Shown in pieces: positions 12,706-24,700 of a stretch of 64,000 bases of DNA. The stretch covers positions 1,788,533-1,852,532 of the forward strand of contig BFEA01000168.1 of assembly GCA_003427395.1 (NCBI GenBank), written 5' to 3'. Source of the DNA: Chara braunii (Eukaryota; Streptophyta; Charophyceae; Charales; Characeae). Position 1 is the stretch's first letter. The number at the start of each line of letters is the position of its first letter. A program made the translations under genes and the position numbers. The notes beneath the pieces are model-generated. The model had not been told where the DNA came from. It made no database searches and saw only the letters and a list, made by a program, of their open reading frames with translations.

Positions 12706-13016
12706 ATTTCGTCAAAATTGACATTTTTTATTTTTTGAACGAAATTGAAATCGAGTTTTTTGGCTGAAAACTCGTCAAAATTTGTTGTTCTTAAGGGTGG
12801 ACCCCCTGGTTGTACATGAACCTAGCTTGAGACCAGGCACCTCGAGGCAGGACTACCTGGAGGTACTTGGTCTCAAGCTAGGTCCATGTACAGCCAGGGG
12901 GTCCAACGTTTGTAAAACGCTCGATCCTCAGGAACAACAAATTTTGATGAGTTATCGGCAAAGAAACTCGGTTTCAATTTCGTTCAAAAAGTAAAAGATG
13001 TCCATTTTGACGAAAT
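12706..13016. repeat. 311-bp foldback (long inverted repeat) element
   Basis: The left arm (about 12706-12847) is the reverse complement of the right arm (about 12856-13016), with a loop near 12848-12855. The outer ends are ATTTCGTCAAAAT and its complement ATTTTGACGAAAT. The inner 52 bp (12796-12847 against 12856-12907) match at about 46 positions, and several mismatches would be G-U pairs in RNA. The right arm has an extra 20-odd bp near 12908-12935. No target-site duplication is evident. It is either a foldback MITE or the precursor of a double-stranded small-RNA source. Confidence 0.9.
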
Positions 13017-13164
13017 GGCAGTTATCACCTGCTGTTAGTGCAAAAAAGGTTGTGAACAAAAAACATTTTTTTCAGTAAGGAAAACAATGAACGAAGTGTG
13101 TGTGGGAAATTGAATCTGTATGTGGGGTTGTGGTTGTTTTTCATTGGCAAACGAATGTATATGA

Positions 13165-14053
13165 GTGAGGGATACCAACTTCCAACTTGCTGTTGTTATA
13201 CACGTTGTTGCAGACCACGAGACTGTAAAAGGAGGAACACATTGTCAAAGGAAGGCAAAAGATCGAAAGCATTGGGCGGCTGGCATGCGAGACGAATGCA
13301 ATTTTTTTGTAAAAAGAAAAAAAGACAGACTGTTGAGGTCCGTTGCAAAAACTTTTGTGCACTCGAGAGCGACGGATGCAGCATTCTACCCTTCAAAGGA
13401 CGAGTTCTTCAATTCATTGCAGTTGGTTGCCAACTTATTGGGAGGAGATGTCAAGGAAGGATTAGGGAAGTATATGGAGGAGAATGGTGTGCGGTGTGTG
13501 CTTGCAGAGTGCAACCGAATGATGATAACGGTCTGTGGCGAGTTGACTTGGCAGTTGAGACACTTGTTTTGGGCAGAGAAAGGTCTCCCGGTCGTACGTG
13601 ACACACAATCAGATCACAACATCATCGTGCGAAACGAACTTCGCGCCCAAATGAACAAAGACAAGACATGAAGAAGGAAGGACGACGAGTCATGGGAGCA
13701 CCTCATTTCAAGAGGGTAGTCACAAAAGTGTTCCAAATAAGAAGGAACAGCGGAAACCTTGACGCAACCATACAACAATTAGCGTTTGCGAAATTGGTGA
13801 TTCGCACAGAAATAAAATAGATAAAGAAGTCAAGCAAGGCGTCAGATCAGTTGTTGAAAATGACCGATATAAGAACGACATAATAAATGCAGCACGGAAC
13901 CGAGATACGGTAATGAGTTTCCGGATTTTCAAGCTCGACCTCGACACACGTGTGGTGGATGTGGCAACACAATACTACAATGCAGGGAAAACAAAGAGAG
14001 AGAGAAGTGCAGTCGACAAGAAGAACAACAAAGGACATGACTTTGAATTCTAA
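13165..14053 (+). pseudogene. Unrecognised transposon-associated gene, C-terminal part
   Basis: A 168-codon open frame (13165-13671) encodes a mixed helical segment with well-balanced composition, including MRDECNFFVKRKKDRLL, YPSKDEFFNSL and GELTWQLRHLFW. After TGA at about 13669 coding quality persists, with frame changes, to a last block (NRDTVMSFRIFKLDLDT, ending GHDFEF) at TAA 14051-14053. I do not recognise the fold. The 311-bp foldback separates it from the acidic/basic block upstream. The two may be parts of one gene, split by an intron or by the insertion. Confidence 0.45.
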
Positions 14054-14201
14054 ATCTTAGCCCCGCAGACACAACCGCAACTTTTATGCGCAGGACCTTG
14101 AAAGAAGGTCGGTGATAGTTGTGTTATTTCAACAAAGGCGACATGAGTTAAGATGTGGTGGGACAGCGTGTTTGCAACTCATATCACAACGCCACGAACA
14201 T

Positions 14202-14203
<2 letters not shown>

Positions 14204-14266
<63 letters not shown>

Positions 14267-14472
14267 AATTTGAAGTATGGAGACAAAGGATTTAGTATGG
14301 TTCTCGTGCAAAGAAAATGAATTAGTGTCAGTGGAGTAGAAAAAGTTGCGTACTGGGTGTCACATCTTATGACAACGGTGCCTCAATGTGATTATATGAT
14401 CCCCAGTACATAACCACATGACTGAAATTGCGAAAGTGTCACCTGAAGGGAAACAAAGTGAGACTCGTTTAT

Positions 14473-14560
<88 letters not shown>

Positions 14561-14797
14561 AAAAAAAGAGAGAGAGCGAGATTTGAAATATGGAGATGAA
14601 GGATTTAACATTGGTCTCGTGCGAAGAAAACGAGTTACTATGGGTGAGGTAGAAAGAGTTGTGGATTGGGTGCCACATCTTATGATAGTTGTGCCTTAAT
14701 GTGATTAGACGGTCCCCAATACAAAACCAAGCTTCTGGTTAGCAAAGTGTCACATAAAGGAAAACAAAGCGAGACTCGCTTATCTGTGACGGGGGGG

Positions 14798-14866
<69 letters not shown>

Positions 14867-14920
14867 CCAAGAGCTGTCTCTTATACACATCTAGATGTGT
14901 ATAAGAGACAGGGTTATGAN

Positions 14921-14993
<73 letters not shown>

Positions 14994-15199
14994 AAGAATA
15001 ATGAAAGTTCACGTGTAGTATGATCTCGTACTCCGAAAATGAGTTAGTGTGGCTGCGGTGCAAAGAGTTAGGTACTGGGTGTCACATTCTTACAATCTCT
15101 GTGGCTTGTTTTTATGATATGACCCCCGGTACAGAACCATGTGTATGGGAATGCCCGAGTGTAACCTAAAGGAAACAAACTGAGGCTCGCTTATCTATG

Positions 15200-15250
<51 letters not shown>
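14204..15250. repeat. Tandem array: ~220-bp unit x3, each separated by a GA tract
   Basis: Three related units lie at about 14264-14480, 14568-14790 and 14992-15203. Shared landmarks are GGTCTCGTGC-type, GTACTGGGTGTCACAT-type, CCCCAGTACA-type and GACTCGCTTATCT near the end. Each unit is followed by (GA)n of 45-80 bp; the first also has a (GT)n run at 14473-14498. The Nextera junction at 14874-14911 lies in the GA tract between units 2 and 3, so the copy number in the genome may be larger than shown. Confidence 0.85.
14874..14911. other. Nextera mate-pair junction adapter (assembly artefact)
   Basis: The 19-nt transposase mosaic end and its reverse complement stand back to back (CTGTCTCTTATACACATCT then AGATGTGTATAAGAGACAG). 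This is the circularisation junction of a Nextera mate-pair library. It is vector sequence, not genome, and sits between two GA tracts with an N at 14920. Confidence 0.98.
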
Positions 15251-15253
<3 letters not shown>

Positions 15254-15689
15254 AATGAAATGAGAAATAAAGACACTCTATTTATGGATAATTTTAACAT
15301 TAATAATCATTTGTGGACATACAAGTAATTATATGTTTGTGTTCCTGCCATGGCATAAGCGTCGTATGTTCCATAACCCTTTATCCTCACTTATCGTCAT
15401 TATCATAGCGAGCATGTGTACATGATGTCCACTTCAACAATGTGTACAAGAGTGTCTGTGATGGATCCTCTACCCCGCGACTACTTTTATTTTTTTCAAG
15501 TATTTTTTTCAAGTATTTTTTTCTAACTTTATGAGTGTCACTTCTTACACGCAGTACAATATGGTGGTACTATGTACATGCAACACACATTGCAACAAAC
15601 ACAAGGTAGTCTAAAAACTAAGTGAGATACGACGTTCTAGACCCGAATGCTCTCCTATGATCCGATGGACGCATGCATGCATTAATATC

Positions 15690-16070
15690 AATCGGGAACG
15701 AGAACAACAGACATCCATCATAATTTCATCATAATACCATCATATTTCCAACATGAATTCATCATAATGTCATCACATTTTCATCACGATTTCAACATAA
15801 CATCCAACACAAAGTCATGTGATGAATTGTTGATAAACACAGTATCAACATCTTATCAACAGTTTACCAACATAAATTTCAACAACTGAACTGTTGATCA
15901 ACATACTATAAACAGATTGTCAACAGTTGTTCAACACAAACTTCAGTTGTTTAACCTGTCACTTTATGTGGACTTTATAACTCACAAACGTTGGTTTCCA
16001 CCACTTCGTGTTGAGCATGGGGCATGTGCAAGGATAAACAGTTGATAAACAATTTTTAAACAATTCAAAA
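15690..16070. repeat. Degenerate CATCATAA / TCAACA-type repeat tract
   Basis: Words such as CATCATAAT, TCATCACATTT, TATCAACA, CAACAGTT and GTTGATCAACA recur in irregular order over about 380 bp. It looks like a decayed short tandem repeat with local dyads (for example CAACTGAACTGTTG). No gene is visible from 15251 to 16126. Confidence 0.7.
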
Positions 16071-16126
16071 GGGGGAAGGCCCCACGATCAACAAAAAAAT
16101 AAAACCCCGATCATTTTTTTGTTGTC

Positions 16127-19100
16127 ACCTCTAGTCCAACTCACAATAAGCGGGAGCAGAAACCTCTTCAGCCCGAAAACAGTCAGTCTTGCGTTTTGAT
16201 CTCTTCAGACTTCGTTGCGTGCTTAAGCTTGTTTTGCTGAATCAGAGTGACTGACACGAATTAGAGTCAAGCGAGATTTAATCTCTAATAATTAACATCA
16301 ATATTTGGGGCAGCTTTTCTGGAGTCTACGTCGTTCAACGTCTGAACAAGTGTTGATTGTACGCGACCCCATCCCCTCTTTCACCTACCGCTTGTGTGAA
16401 TACGTAACTCTATTCAGGTGAGAGGTAAGTGATATGCCTTTTCTAGTTAGATATCTCGAAGTGAAACCAAAAACTCACTAACATCAATGCCGCATTCGAC
16501 TAACTGTTGTCTGCCTGCAATAGTTGACCTTCCTCGCCATAAGGTACTTGATCATAATTTTCGTATGTGAGAGCGAGCCATCATTCTCTATCGGCACTTG
16601 ACACTGGCCGTTGGTAGTCACGGTTACAGCTCACGCGTGGAGTAAAGGGCTAAACGGGTTCAGTTCCTGTCCTCGAGGGGAGCACTGTTTTTCACTGAGT
16701 TGAGAGTGTCTTAACTGATAGGCCTAGGTTAGGCTGGAAGTACATTACTTGTCACATTAACCTCTAGTTATATACTGCTTAGAGTGTCATTAGAAGTTAG
16801 TGTCGTTCATGCACAATATGAAGCGCCACCTAGGATTATCATCGCTTGCATTCAGGTTAGCAGTTGTTTGGCATTGTCCTCACTCACACTGAGTGCAGGG
16901 TTACAAAGGGGTTGCTCACTGCATACCACGTGAAAGTTCGCTATGAGCGACCACCCCTTCGTATATTGCTTGATCGACCAAGAACAGAGGGTGAGAAAGT
17001 AATGTTATGGAAGGAATCGATCTGAGCACAGGGTATAGTTAAGTAGCCGGCCAAACCGGTCTTTGAGCATTAGTCGGGAAAACACTAACTTTTCCACGTC
17101 CCTCATCACAAACTAGCCAGAGGTTCACCAGTCAACTTTCAGTGCGAATTACTCAGGAATAAGTGGCAGGTTTAAAAAAAGGAATGAAGAGAGAACTTAG
17201 CGGAGCCTTAACTTTCTCCACCCTCCGTATTCTGGGGTTAATGAGGAGAACTTATCGAGCTTGCATTTAGTCCCCATCCAACAGAAGCCTAGCAAAAAGA
17301 TAAGCAACTCTCCTAAGTACCCTCTCCCTTTTTTCCATCTGCCAGATGGTGACGCTATACCCCGTCAGATCGGACTTATTAACCTAGCACATCAGCAAGC
17401 TTTTTTCACTGTGAATGAGATCATTTGTTACTAGTTGTTTTGAAAGGACCATACGACAGGAAGGCGCGAATAGAAGAGATTATTGCCTAGTATATACCAT
17501 CACAGGAGACAAGAACACGAAAAAAAAAGTAAGCAAAGCTCTGAGAGAGATACTAAGACATTATCTAGTGGTTTAATCTTAGCATAAACAAAGCCAAACT
17601 CCTTGTCGATCAACCAATCAGTTTAAGTTGAGCTTTCAACCGCCCTGATTTGGCATTCTACCACAAAGGGCATCGATCGTAACACTCAGATGTCGTGCAT
17701 AGGTCACGGACGAACAAGAGCATTATCTCGCCATATGCACATGATACAAGAAAACTTTAGCCGACAACGATCAAAAGTAACATAAAGATTAAGGAACTAT
17801 AAACTCCAAAAGACAGAGACAAAAACATTGAAGATAGTCTAAAAAAAGGAGTCAATGTCTCGTCAATAGTTAACTGAGGGCAATCAGGTACATTCACAAT
17901 CAGTGACGGTTCAACTTCTAACGCTCCTTTTCTTCATCTAGTTTTCACATAACCCACAGATGTAAGTAACCCTCTTTTCTTAGAATCGAAATGGGATTTA
18001 AGCTTCTGACAGAGGAGTAATACAACAACAATATGACCCAGTGCTATTGACTGAACACACTCGGACAAAGTCCGTGATTTAGAGAGTTTGAGCAACCCCT
18101 CTCCCTTAGATCCTGCTTTTTTTCATGTTTCATTGACTTCAACTCTTCATGACTTCTCTACCCCTTCATCCCCCTAAAATACGGTCGTAAGAAGTTGCTC
18201 ATATCCATCCCTTGTCATATCTATTATGAAAAATGATACCAATCACGAGCGGAAATTAACGTCATTAACCCTATATTAGGCTACTACTCTGCATTTCGTC
18301 GTCGCGCCTAACTTTTTCTTTAACAACGGTCCTTGCGCACTTGCGTGTGCGACCGGTAGCGACCAAAGAGGCGATGAACTCTCTTTTATCCCTCAACAGT
18401 AAGCACTAGACGAAAACGACAGTTGACTCAAATTGATACTCAGGCGGTGACCGTACCAATAGACTGCAGTGACCACAATGATCTCATAAAAAAATGATCT
18501 TTCCTCATGAGAGTGTCTTCAGCCATCCTCATTTGCATGCTCTCCTCCCACCTTAGTATTCCTCATCATTGTCTGTGATCACCTCGCTCTCACGATCTTC
18601 ACCCGACACAAATTGGCGGTCTGGCCTCTCCATCACCGTGAGCCATGCTTGCACGCAGAAAGACTGTTAAAGTCAACAATTGGTGAGCGTAAGGCACCAT
18701 CTGTAAAGGCTCACCGATTGCTGAATCATCCACACTCTTCTTACAAGCGTATGCGATGGATAGTATGGTGTCCCACTAACTGTGTCGGCGAAAGATCCCA
18801 TTGTTTCCTGATCTCCTCTTCCGACCTAATACACTACGACAATTGCAGAGTGTGCGAACGCAGGGGCGATAATCAATATCGTCGAGCAGATGATGTCGCC
18901 GTTCAGGAGTACAGTCCGCGCACATCATGAGCCTCATCAACAACCTCGTCCCAGGATGCTCAAGCGTCACATCTAGCGTACATACTGGTTGGCGCGCTAT
19001 CACACTGGTCACTCATGGAGTTCAGAGATCATGCATACCAATCCTCCCGTCGTCTGTTCACTCAAGAAGAGCTACGTCGTCAAACACGGACCTAAAAGGA

Positions 19101-21220
19101 CAAGTGCGCCTCCCCGCTCCCCTCCTGAGTGCATGGTGGCATCCCCCAGTAAGTGATGTCGGCCCCCTCTCTTTTCCTCTCTCACACTACCTCTCCTCCA
19201 TCCACGCCGTTCTCCCACGAACAGTCGCACCGCTTCCCCCGGGCTTAACAGTGCTTACACTCAACCCTTTTACTTCAGCTCAGTTTCTCTCATGAGTTTT
19301 GTGTCACATGTGTCTCACCCACCTTCTCTCTCTTTCTGGCCGAGTCCCAGTTTTTTTTTTTTTTTTTTTTGTAACTGCTCAGCGGACCTGATTTTTTTGT
19401 CTCCACGAGCCTTCTTTGTGGCCGCTCCATAGGCTCGGCGCCTTTCCCAGAGGTACTGTGTTTGGAGCACAAGATGGCGTTAACCATAGTACACACACGT
19501 GTCTGGCTCCCGTTCGCTCTTCGCACACACACCCTCTCTCGCTCCCTCGCTCTCCCACACTCGTAACCGTTCACGTGAGTTGACTTACTATTTTTTTTCC
19601 GCCTAGCAACTCTCGTCTTTTCATCGCCACAAGTCTGTTCGTGGAGGTGTTTGTCTCATGGTAGGCGACTGTCACTTGAACCTCCGCTGTAACTTCGTTC
19701 CTCCTGCAGTGCCTCTTGGCCCGATCCTTTGCCTCCGTGACCGCTGCCTGCAACTTAGAGTTTACCCTCATCTCTTCTTCCCTGACCCTTTCTACATTGA
19801 TTTTCAGCTTTGTTTGGGATCCCCTGTCACAGTTGAGCATCGTGGCGATCCAGGGACCCTGCCTAGACATCGGCCTCCAGCGTGTCAGGAGGTTCCAACA
19901 ATCCGGCCTATAGCCATGTAGGGTCATGGCCGTGCGTTTCCCGGAATAGTTTGCGCTTGGTACTTGGAGCTCATGCACGCAGACTACCCACACTGGCCTC
20001 CACCACTCTGCCCTCCTATCTTAGACCAGCGGATTTAGCACCGCAAGGTAGCTTACACACATTTGGCAACCAGTTGGCAGCAACCAGCGTCTCACGCTTT
20101 TGTAGGCTTCTCCTCCATAATGTGATCCTCGGGGTCTAGATCGGGAACACATGCAACTTTTAGAGTTCAGCCTATTAGCTAAATTAGATAGAGTAAAACA
20201 AATAAAATAAAATAGGGAAAAGACACGAGGGACCGAATTCAAACCGTCATAATATGCACGGACCTCCTGCTATCAGTTCCAGTCATTTCATTTTGTCGTG
20301 GAGTATTTGCGGCCCTACGACGGTAGTCCCATAACGGGATATCAATGAGCGTCCCCGTCCCTTCAAAACCTGCAGTCGGGCTATCCCCGACGGGTACATG
20401 TCTCTGATGGCAAGGAGGGGGCTTATGACTTCCCATAGGGGGGTGGCAAGCCTCCTACCAAAGTGGTCGCGGGTTGCCCCTCTTTTGGGGTCCTACTGAG
20501 TGGTGCTCAATCTGTCGAATCAGTCTAGATCACTCGTTTACGATCATAGTTCAAAAACGAACCGTTAGTCCCCCCCCCCCCCGCGAAGTGACAGAAGGGC
20601 CAAAAGGAAAAGCAGACACTAAAGGATAGCCGGTAAAATTATCGAGAATAATAACAATAGAAAGCAGAAAAAGGAAGGAAATTATAGTGTCACTACGACC
20701 AGAAGCCGCTTGATCATCCCAAACTAAAACAAGAGTCCAGATCAAGACGCAGACCCGACACACGTCCTCCTTTTGCTTTTTTTTTTTTTTTTTTTAATTA
20801 TTTTTCGATCGACTGCGACAGCAGCCTTGTGCATGTAACCTATAACTTAGCTAGAGACATTTTGGCACGCAGAAGAAAACTGCGCCGGCCTCTCTGCGTT
20901 CGTGTCCCTGGGCGAGCTCGCCGGCTACCTCGACCATAGGCCGGTAGTGCTCTGCTATACAGCAGGGCACCGAGCCTGCATGGTGCAAAGGAAAACCCGG
21001 CGGCGCCCTCCCCCTTTTTTTGCTAGGGTAAGCACCAACTGGACCGGCCTGCAGCAGAGCGCCGCCTTGGGTATATGCCTGGCGCACTGCAGATATCATA
21101 GGCAGTACCCCGCGAAGGCTCATGCGGCACACGTGTTCCCGAGCCTGTAACAGGTAAGTAGCGGTCCTTGAGCAAACATTGGGTACTCAGCGGAGGGTCA
21201 GCACACCGCGCCCTCCGACA
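16127..21220 (-). repeat. Left copy of the 5-kb direct repeat (putative 3' LTR)
   Basis: It aligns collinearly with 31851-37172 at roughly 90 percent identity by eye, from AGTCCAACTCACAA at the left to CGCCCTCCGACA-type sequence at the right. No protein family is recognisable on either strand and open frames are short. It includes a T run at about 19351-19370, a poly-C run at 20572-20582 and a T run at 20779-20795. Confidence 0.92.
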
Positions 21221-22943
21221 TGATACCAAATCCCCGCCCAACGTCCCTGCTGGGCAAAACAAGATAGTGGGCAGTACAAAAGAAAGGCAATTTTCAGTAC
21301 TCTCTCATTCATTTTCACTACATATCTCAGTGAGGTTATCACGGAGTAGACCTGCGCTAACACTTTTCTCTTTTGTAGCGCACTTTTCCTTTTTTTACCG
21401 GACAACAGATCTGCGTGATCCATAGTCGTTCCCCTATTTCTTCTTCCGTAGTATATTCCTCTTACTCTTGCAGTGCTCCTTCAGTCTCGATCCCCATCGC
21501 CGCGCTTCTTTTTTCTCTTTCAACTCTTCCTGCACCATGCCTGAGGCAGGTAGAGGACAGGGAAGAGGTAAAGGCGGAATAGTGGGGAAGGCTCGTGAAG
21601 AGCCGCCACCTCGCGCAACGCGAGAGTACAGGTCATAGGAGGAACAAGGGGAAGCCTGAGGATATGGCTACACAAAACCATACCCACGCCACTCACTCAC
21701 TAGTTGGCATGAAAGAACTCCATCACCGACGAAGATGGAGTACTTCCAGAAGAAATTTGAGGCGCACTATGGCACCCGAAGTCTTTCCTCTCCTTCGTAC
21801 TCCTCCAGAGCCCCCACTACTCATGTGGCTAGCAAAGCCTTGGTGCCCGCAGCGCCTCCATCTGCACCATGCATGACTCCTTCTCTTCCCCAGTTCAATA
21901 GTTGCACCCTCTGCTGCATTTTCTTCCTTCTCGCTCTGCTCCAGACAGAATTCATGATTATCTTTTATCTTTTGCATAAACACTATATCCTTTCCTTGAG
22001 CTTCCAAGTCTTCCCCTTATCTTAATTTCCCAGTCTATTTCATACTTTATAGCATCCCTTGTGTAAGAGTTTGAATATCTTGAGGCCGGGGATGCAGGTT
22101 CCTTGTGAACCAGACCGCTATGTCGACCACCAATTAAAATTTAAGAAGGATTACTTATCAACCTTTCATTCACGATTTGACTTTGTCTTTTTATCGTCTT
22201 GTAATCTGAATTCTCTCATTGACCGTTTCAGTGAAAAAGTTACCTCGTTTCCCAGTTTGGATAATGCTTTCTGGGTATCATTAATCTGCACTGTGAACAC
22301 TTTTTGTCAGCAGTAACAGGGGTGAGGCATACCAAATCATTTTCTTGTTCTCTGGCCTGAGTGAGACGTCTTCGCAACTTCTCAAGCAACCTGGGGGATA
22401 TGAAACCCGTTCTCTTTTTCTCTGGTCTAAGCGAGGCGTGCCCTCAACTTCTCAAGTATACAAAGGGGAATACCAATCCCCTTTATTTTTCTCTGATCTT
22501 GGAGCTTTCGAAGAGTCTGCATGATCCTGCAAAACAACAAGTTTCACAACTCCCCAGACATATTCCCAACACACAGACCCCTCCTGATAGACAATCATCA
22601 GACAATAATTAAATAGAATAAATAAATTAAATCCCATAATAAAATAATAAATAAAATTAAACAGTTCTTCACACCCAAGAGTTATTGATTGCCGTGGTTT
22701 TGGCCCACCACTGGCCAGGAATGACAGACCTCCCGTCAGTCTGACATACTTATTTCAGCCATCCTCAGACCAAGATCAATCAGACCATTTGTCTTGACGA
22801 CCCCTTTAACCTGGCTCCAGGTCAGGACCACCATAGTCACTATTCGAGTATGGTAACCCTTCGACACTCTCGCAAGGACACCCAGACTATAGCGGGTTTG
22901 GTCACCCTATGCGAGTGGACCTCCCGTCAGTAACATTGTCCCA
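21221..22943. other. Inner 3' region of the giant element, no gene recognised
   Basis: Next to the left repeat, the minus strand reads GGGCGGGGATTTGGTATCA before TGTCGG; the G-rich part is a weak polypurine-tract candidate. A plus-strand ATG at 21537 opens MPEAGRGQGRGKGG but meets TAG after about 33 codons. I do not call it a gene. Two imperfect tandem units of about 72 bp occur at 22336-22479 (each with CTTCTCAAG), and an AT-rich patch at 22608-22668. Confidence 0.5.
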
Positions 22944-23298
22944 CTGTGTAGCACACCGAACATGTTCGGAGTTTTTCCGAACGTCCGAACATGTTCGGTT
23001 GTTCGACTGAACGCCACTCGAACGTGTTCGGTTGAACATATTCAACAAAAAAAAATAAAAAAAATTGTTTTTTGATTTTTGACTCAAGTTTGGTTACGAA
23101 TTTGACCATACCTCCGAGGCAAAAGTTGTTTGTATTATTATTTCACATAATATATATTTTTTTCAGATATTTTGAAGAACTGTTTTTTTTTTTTTTTTTA
23201 ATATTTTTATGTTTGCGTTCAAAGAGTTTCGGTGCTTGTTCGCGTTCGGTCCCGAACGTTCGGGTTCGGTCACCGAACCCGAACACGATTCTACACAG
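22944..23298. mobile_element. hAT-like MITE, 355 bp, with 8-bp target duplication
   Basis: The ends are CTGTGTAG and CTACACAG, perfect inverted repeats. They are flanked by TTGTCCCA (22936-22943) and TTGTCCCG (23299-23306), a duplication matching at 7 of 8 bases. An 8-bp duplication is characteristic of hAT transposons. Subterminal regions carry many copies of GAACATGTTCGG, CGAACGTTCGGG and GTTCGGT-type words in both orientations, as in hAT MITEs. The interior is A/T homopolymer-rich and has no coding capacity. Confidence 0.85.
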
Positions 23299-23519
23299 TT
23301 GTCCCGTACCCGGATTTGACCACTGCTGTCGTGGACCGGCTCACCCACCAGTTTTTGGCCAAGGGCGCTGGCTGCCCCGCCCATATTTTTTAACGTGGGA
23401 CCCGGTCTAACCACGGTTCCAGGCTCTGGCAAACCTCACTGAGTGTAGCCTCTTTGTATAGAGTTAAGAGTTCTAGTCTTACATCTCTGTGGTCTCTCTT
23501 TTTCATTTCCATCTTTCTG

Positions 23520-24700
23520 AATAAGCATATCACCAAGAGCTACTGGTCCCCCTTCTGCCTCAATGATGAAGGGTCTTCCTTCCTCATCATCGTAGAAGGG
23601 CACCCCTAGCACTACACCTCCATCTTTTAATTTTTCTTATAAAGTTTCTGCAACAATGTGTCTTTTCTTAGTCTAAGATAAGTCAGTCCCTTGTCTCACC
23701 ATCTCTCTTAGAGGTTCTGCAAGGGTAGCAAAATGAGAAATGAAAATCCTCCAGAACCCACAAACACCCCAAAAGCTTCTGACGTCTTGTCACTTGTTTG
23801 AGAGGCAGAGGCCAGTTCAAAATTTTATCTATCTTCATGGGGTCAGGGCTCCTGCTCTTGGAGAAACACCTAAAGTCCAAGATGGTTACCTCTGCTTGAA
23901 AGAAAAGGGACTTTGGTCTAGTGGCGGTCAGGTGATAATTCTGAAGTCTTTCTAGGACCATCTTTACCCTTCGGCATGTTCCCAGACAGACCTTTTGACC
24001 CCATCAGCAACCAAAGTTTCATCCCTTACCATGAGTCCTTTCACAGGATTATCATCAATGTAAGGACTAATCATCTCAGGAAAGATATTGTGCATAACTT
24101 GGATCATATCTCTTTGAACCATTGCCACACCATTGGTCCAATCCTGAGGTACCACACACATTTGAAAGAGCTCTCTAGGCGTGTGCATGAGAGTCAGTGC
24201 GCGGCTAGTGGGGTCAAAGGGAAATTGATTATTGCCAGAATATAAATCAATTAAGGAATAAATGCATCGATCTGCAAAGGATTCAGAAAGGAGATCGGCA
24301 TTAGGGAGACTACCTTCATCACGTACCGTTACTAAGTTGAGCTTCTTAAGATTCAGTATCCGCCTCAATCGACCCTCTGGTTTCAAAATACAAAACCGGT
24401 GGTTAGCATACGGACCATCAGTAGGTTCAACAACATTGAAGGTAATCTTCTTATCAGGATACTTTACTACCTCTGCTTCTTCCTTCAGGGCATACTTGGT
24501 TGGTTTATCATTCCATGAAATATGATCAACTGTCCAAAGTTTTGCCATCTTGATCATATCCACGTCCAACCGCCCTCTCTCCTCATCATTAGAAAAAAAT
24601 GCTTCAGAGAATTATTGACACACTTTGAAGATAAATTTTTTCTCTTTAGGCAAGATATATTGATCTGGCCTTACCTTCATTTTGTCAAATCTTTCTCTAG
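23520..24700 (-). pseudogene. Ty3/gypsy reverse transcriptase and start of RNase H
   Basis: The block 24569-23964 contains NHRFCILKPEGRLRRILN, IYSLIDLYSGNNQFPFDP, VVPQDWTNGVAMVQRD and the catalytic YIDD at 24062-24051, followed by NPVKG. The L-Y-S-G and D-D-x-P-V-K-G signatures belong to a Ty3/gypsy group different from the chromovirus at the left end. A frame change near 23960 leads to the thumb (KIDKILNWPLPL). Another leads to the RNase H start, GRPFIIEAEGGPVALGDM, at about 23600-23540, where the usual catalytic Asp position reads Glu. No integrase follows before the left repeat. Frameshifts and stops make it inactive. Confidence 0.85.

Noticed and set aside
14747-15001. Plus-strand frame containing SYTHLDVYKRQ
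   Set aside because: That peptide is the translated Nextera adapter, flanked by GA repeats; not a protein.
15820-15960. Origin-like clusters of TTATCAACA words
   Set aside because: They resemble bacterial DnaA boxes only loosely, and the setting is eukaryotic simple repeat.
21537-21900. Plus-strand MPEAGRGQGRGKGG frame as a gag start
   Set aside because: It stops after about 33 codons and its strand is opposite to the gag and pol of the enclosing element; evidence too weak.
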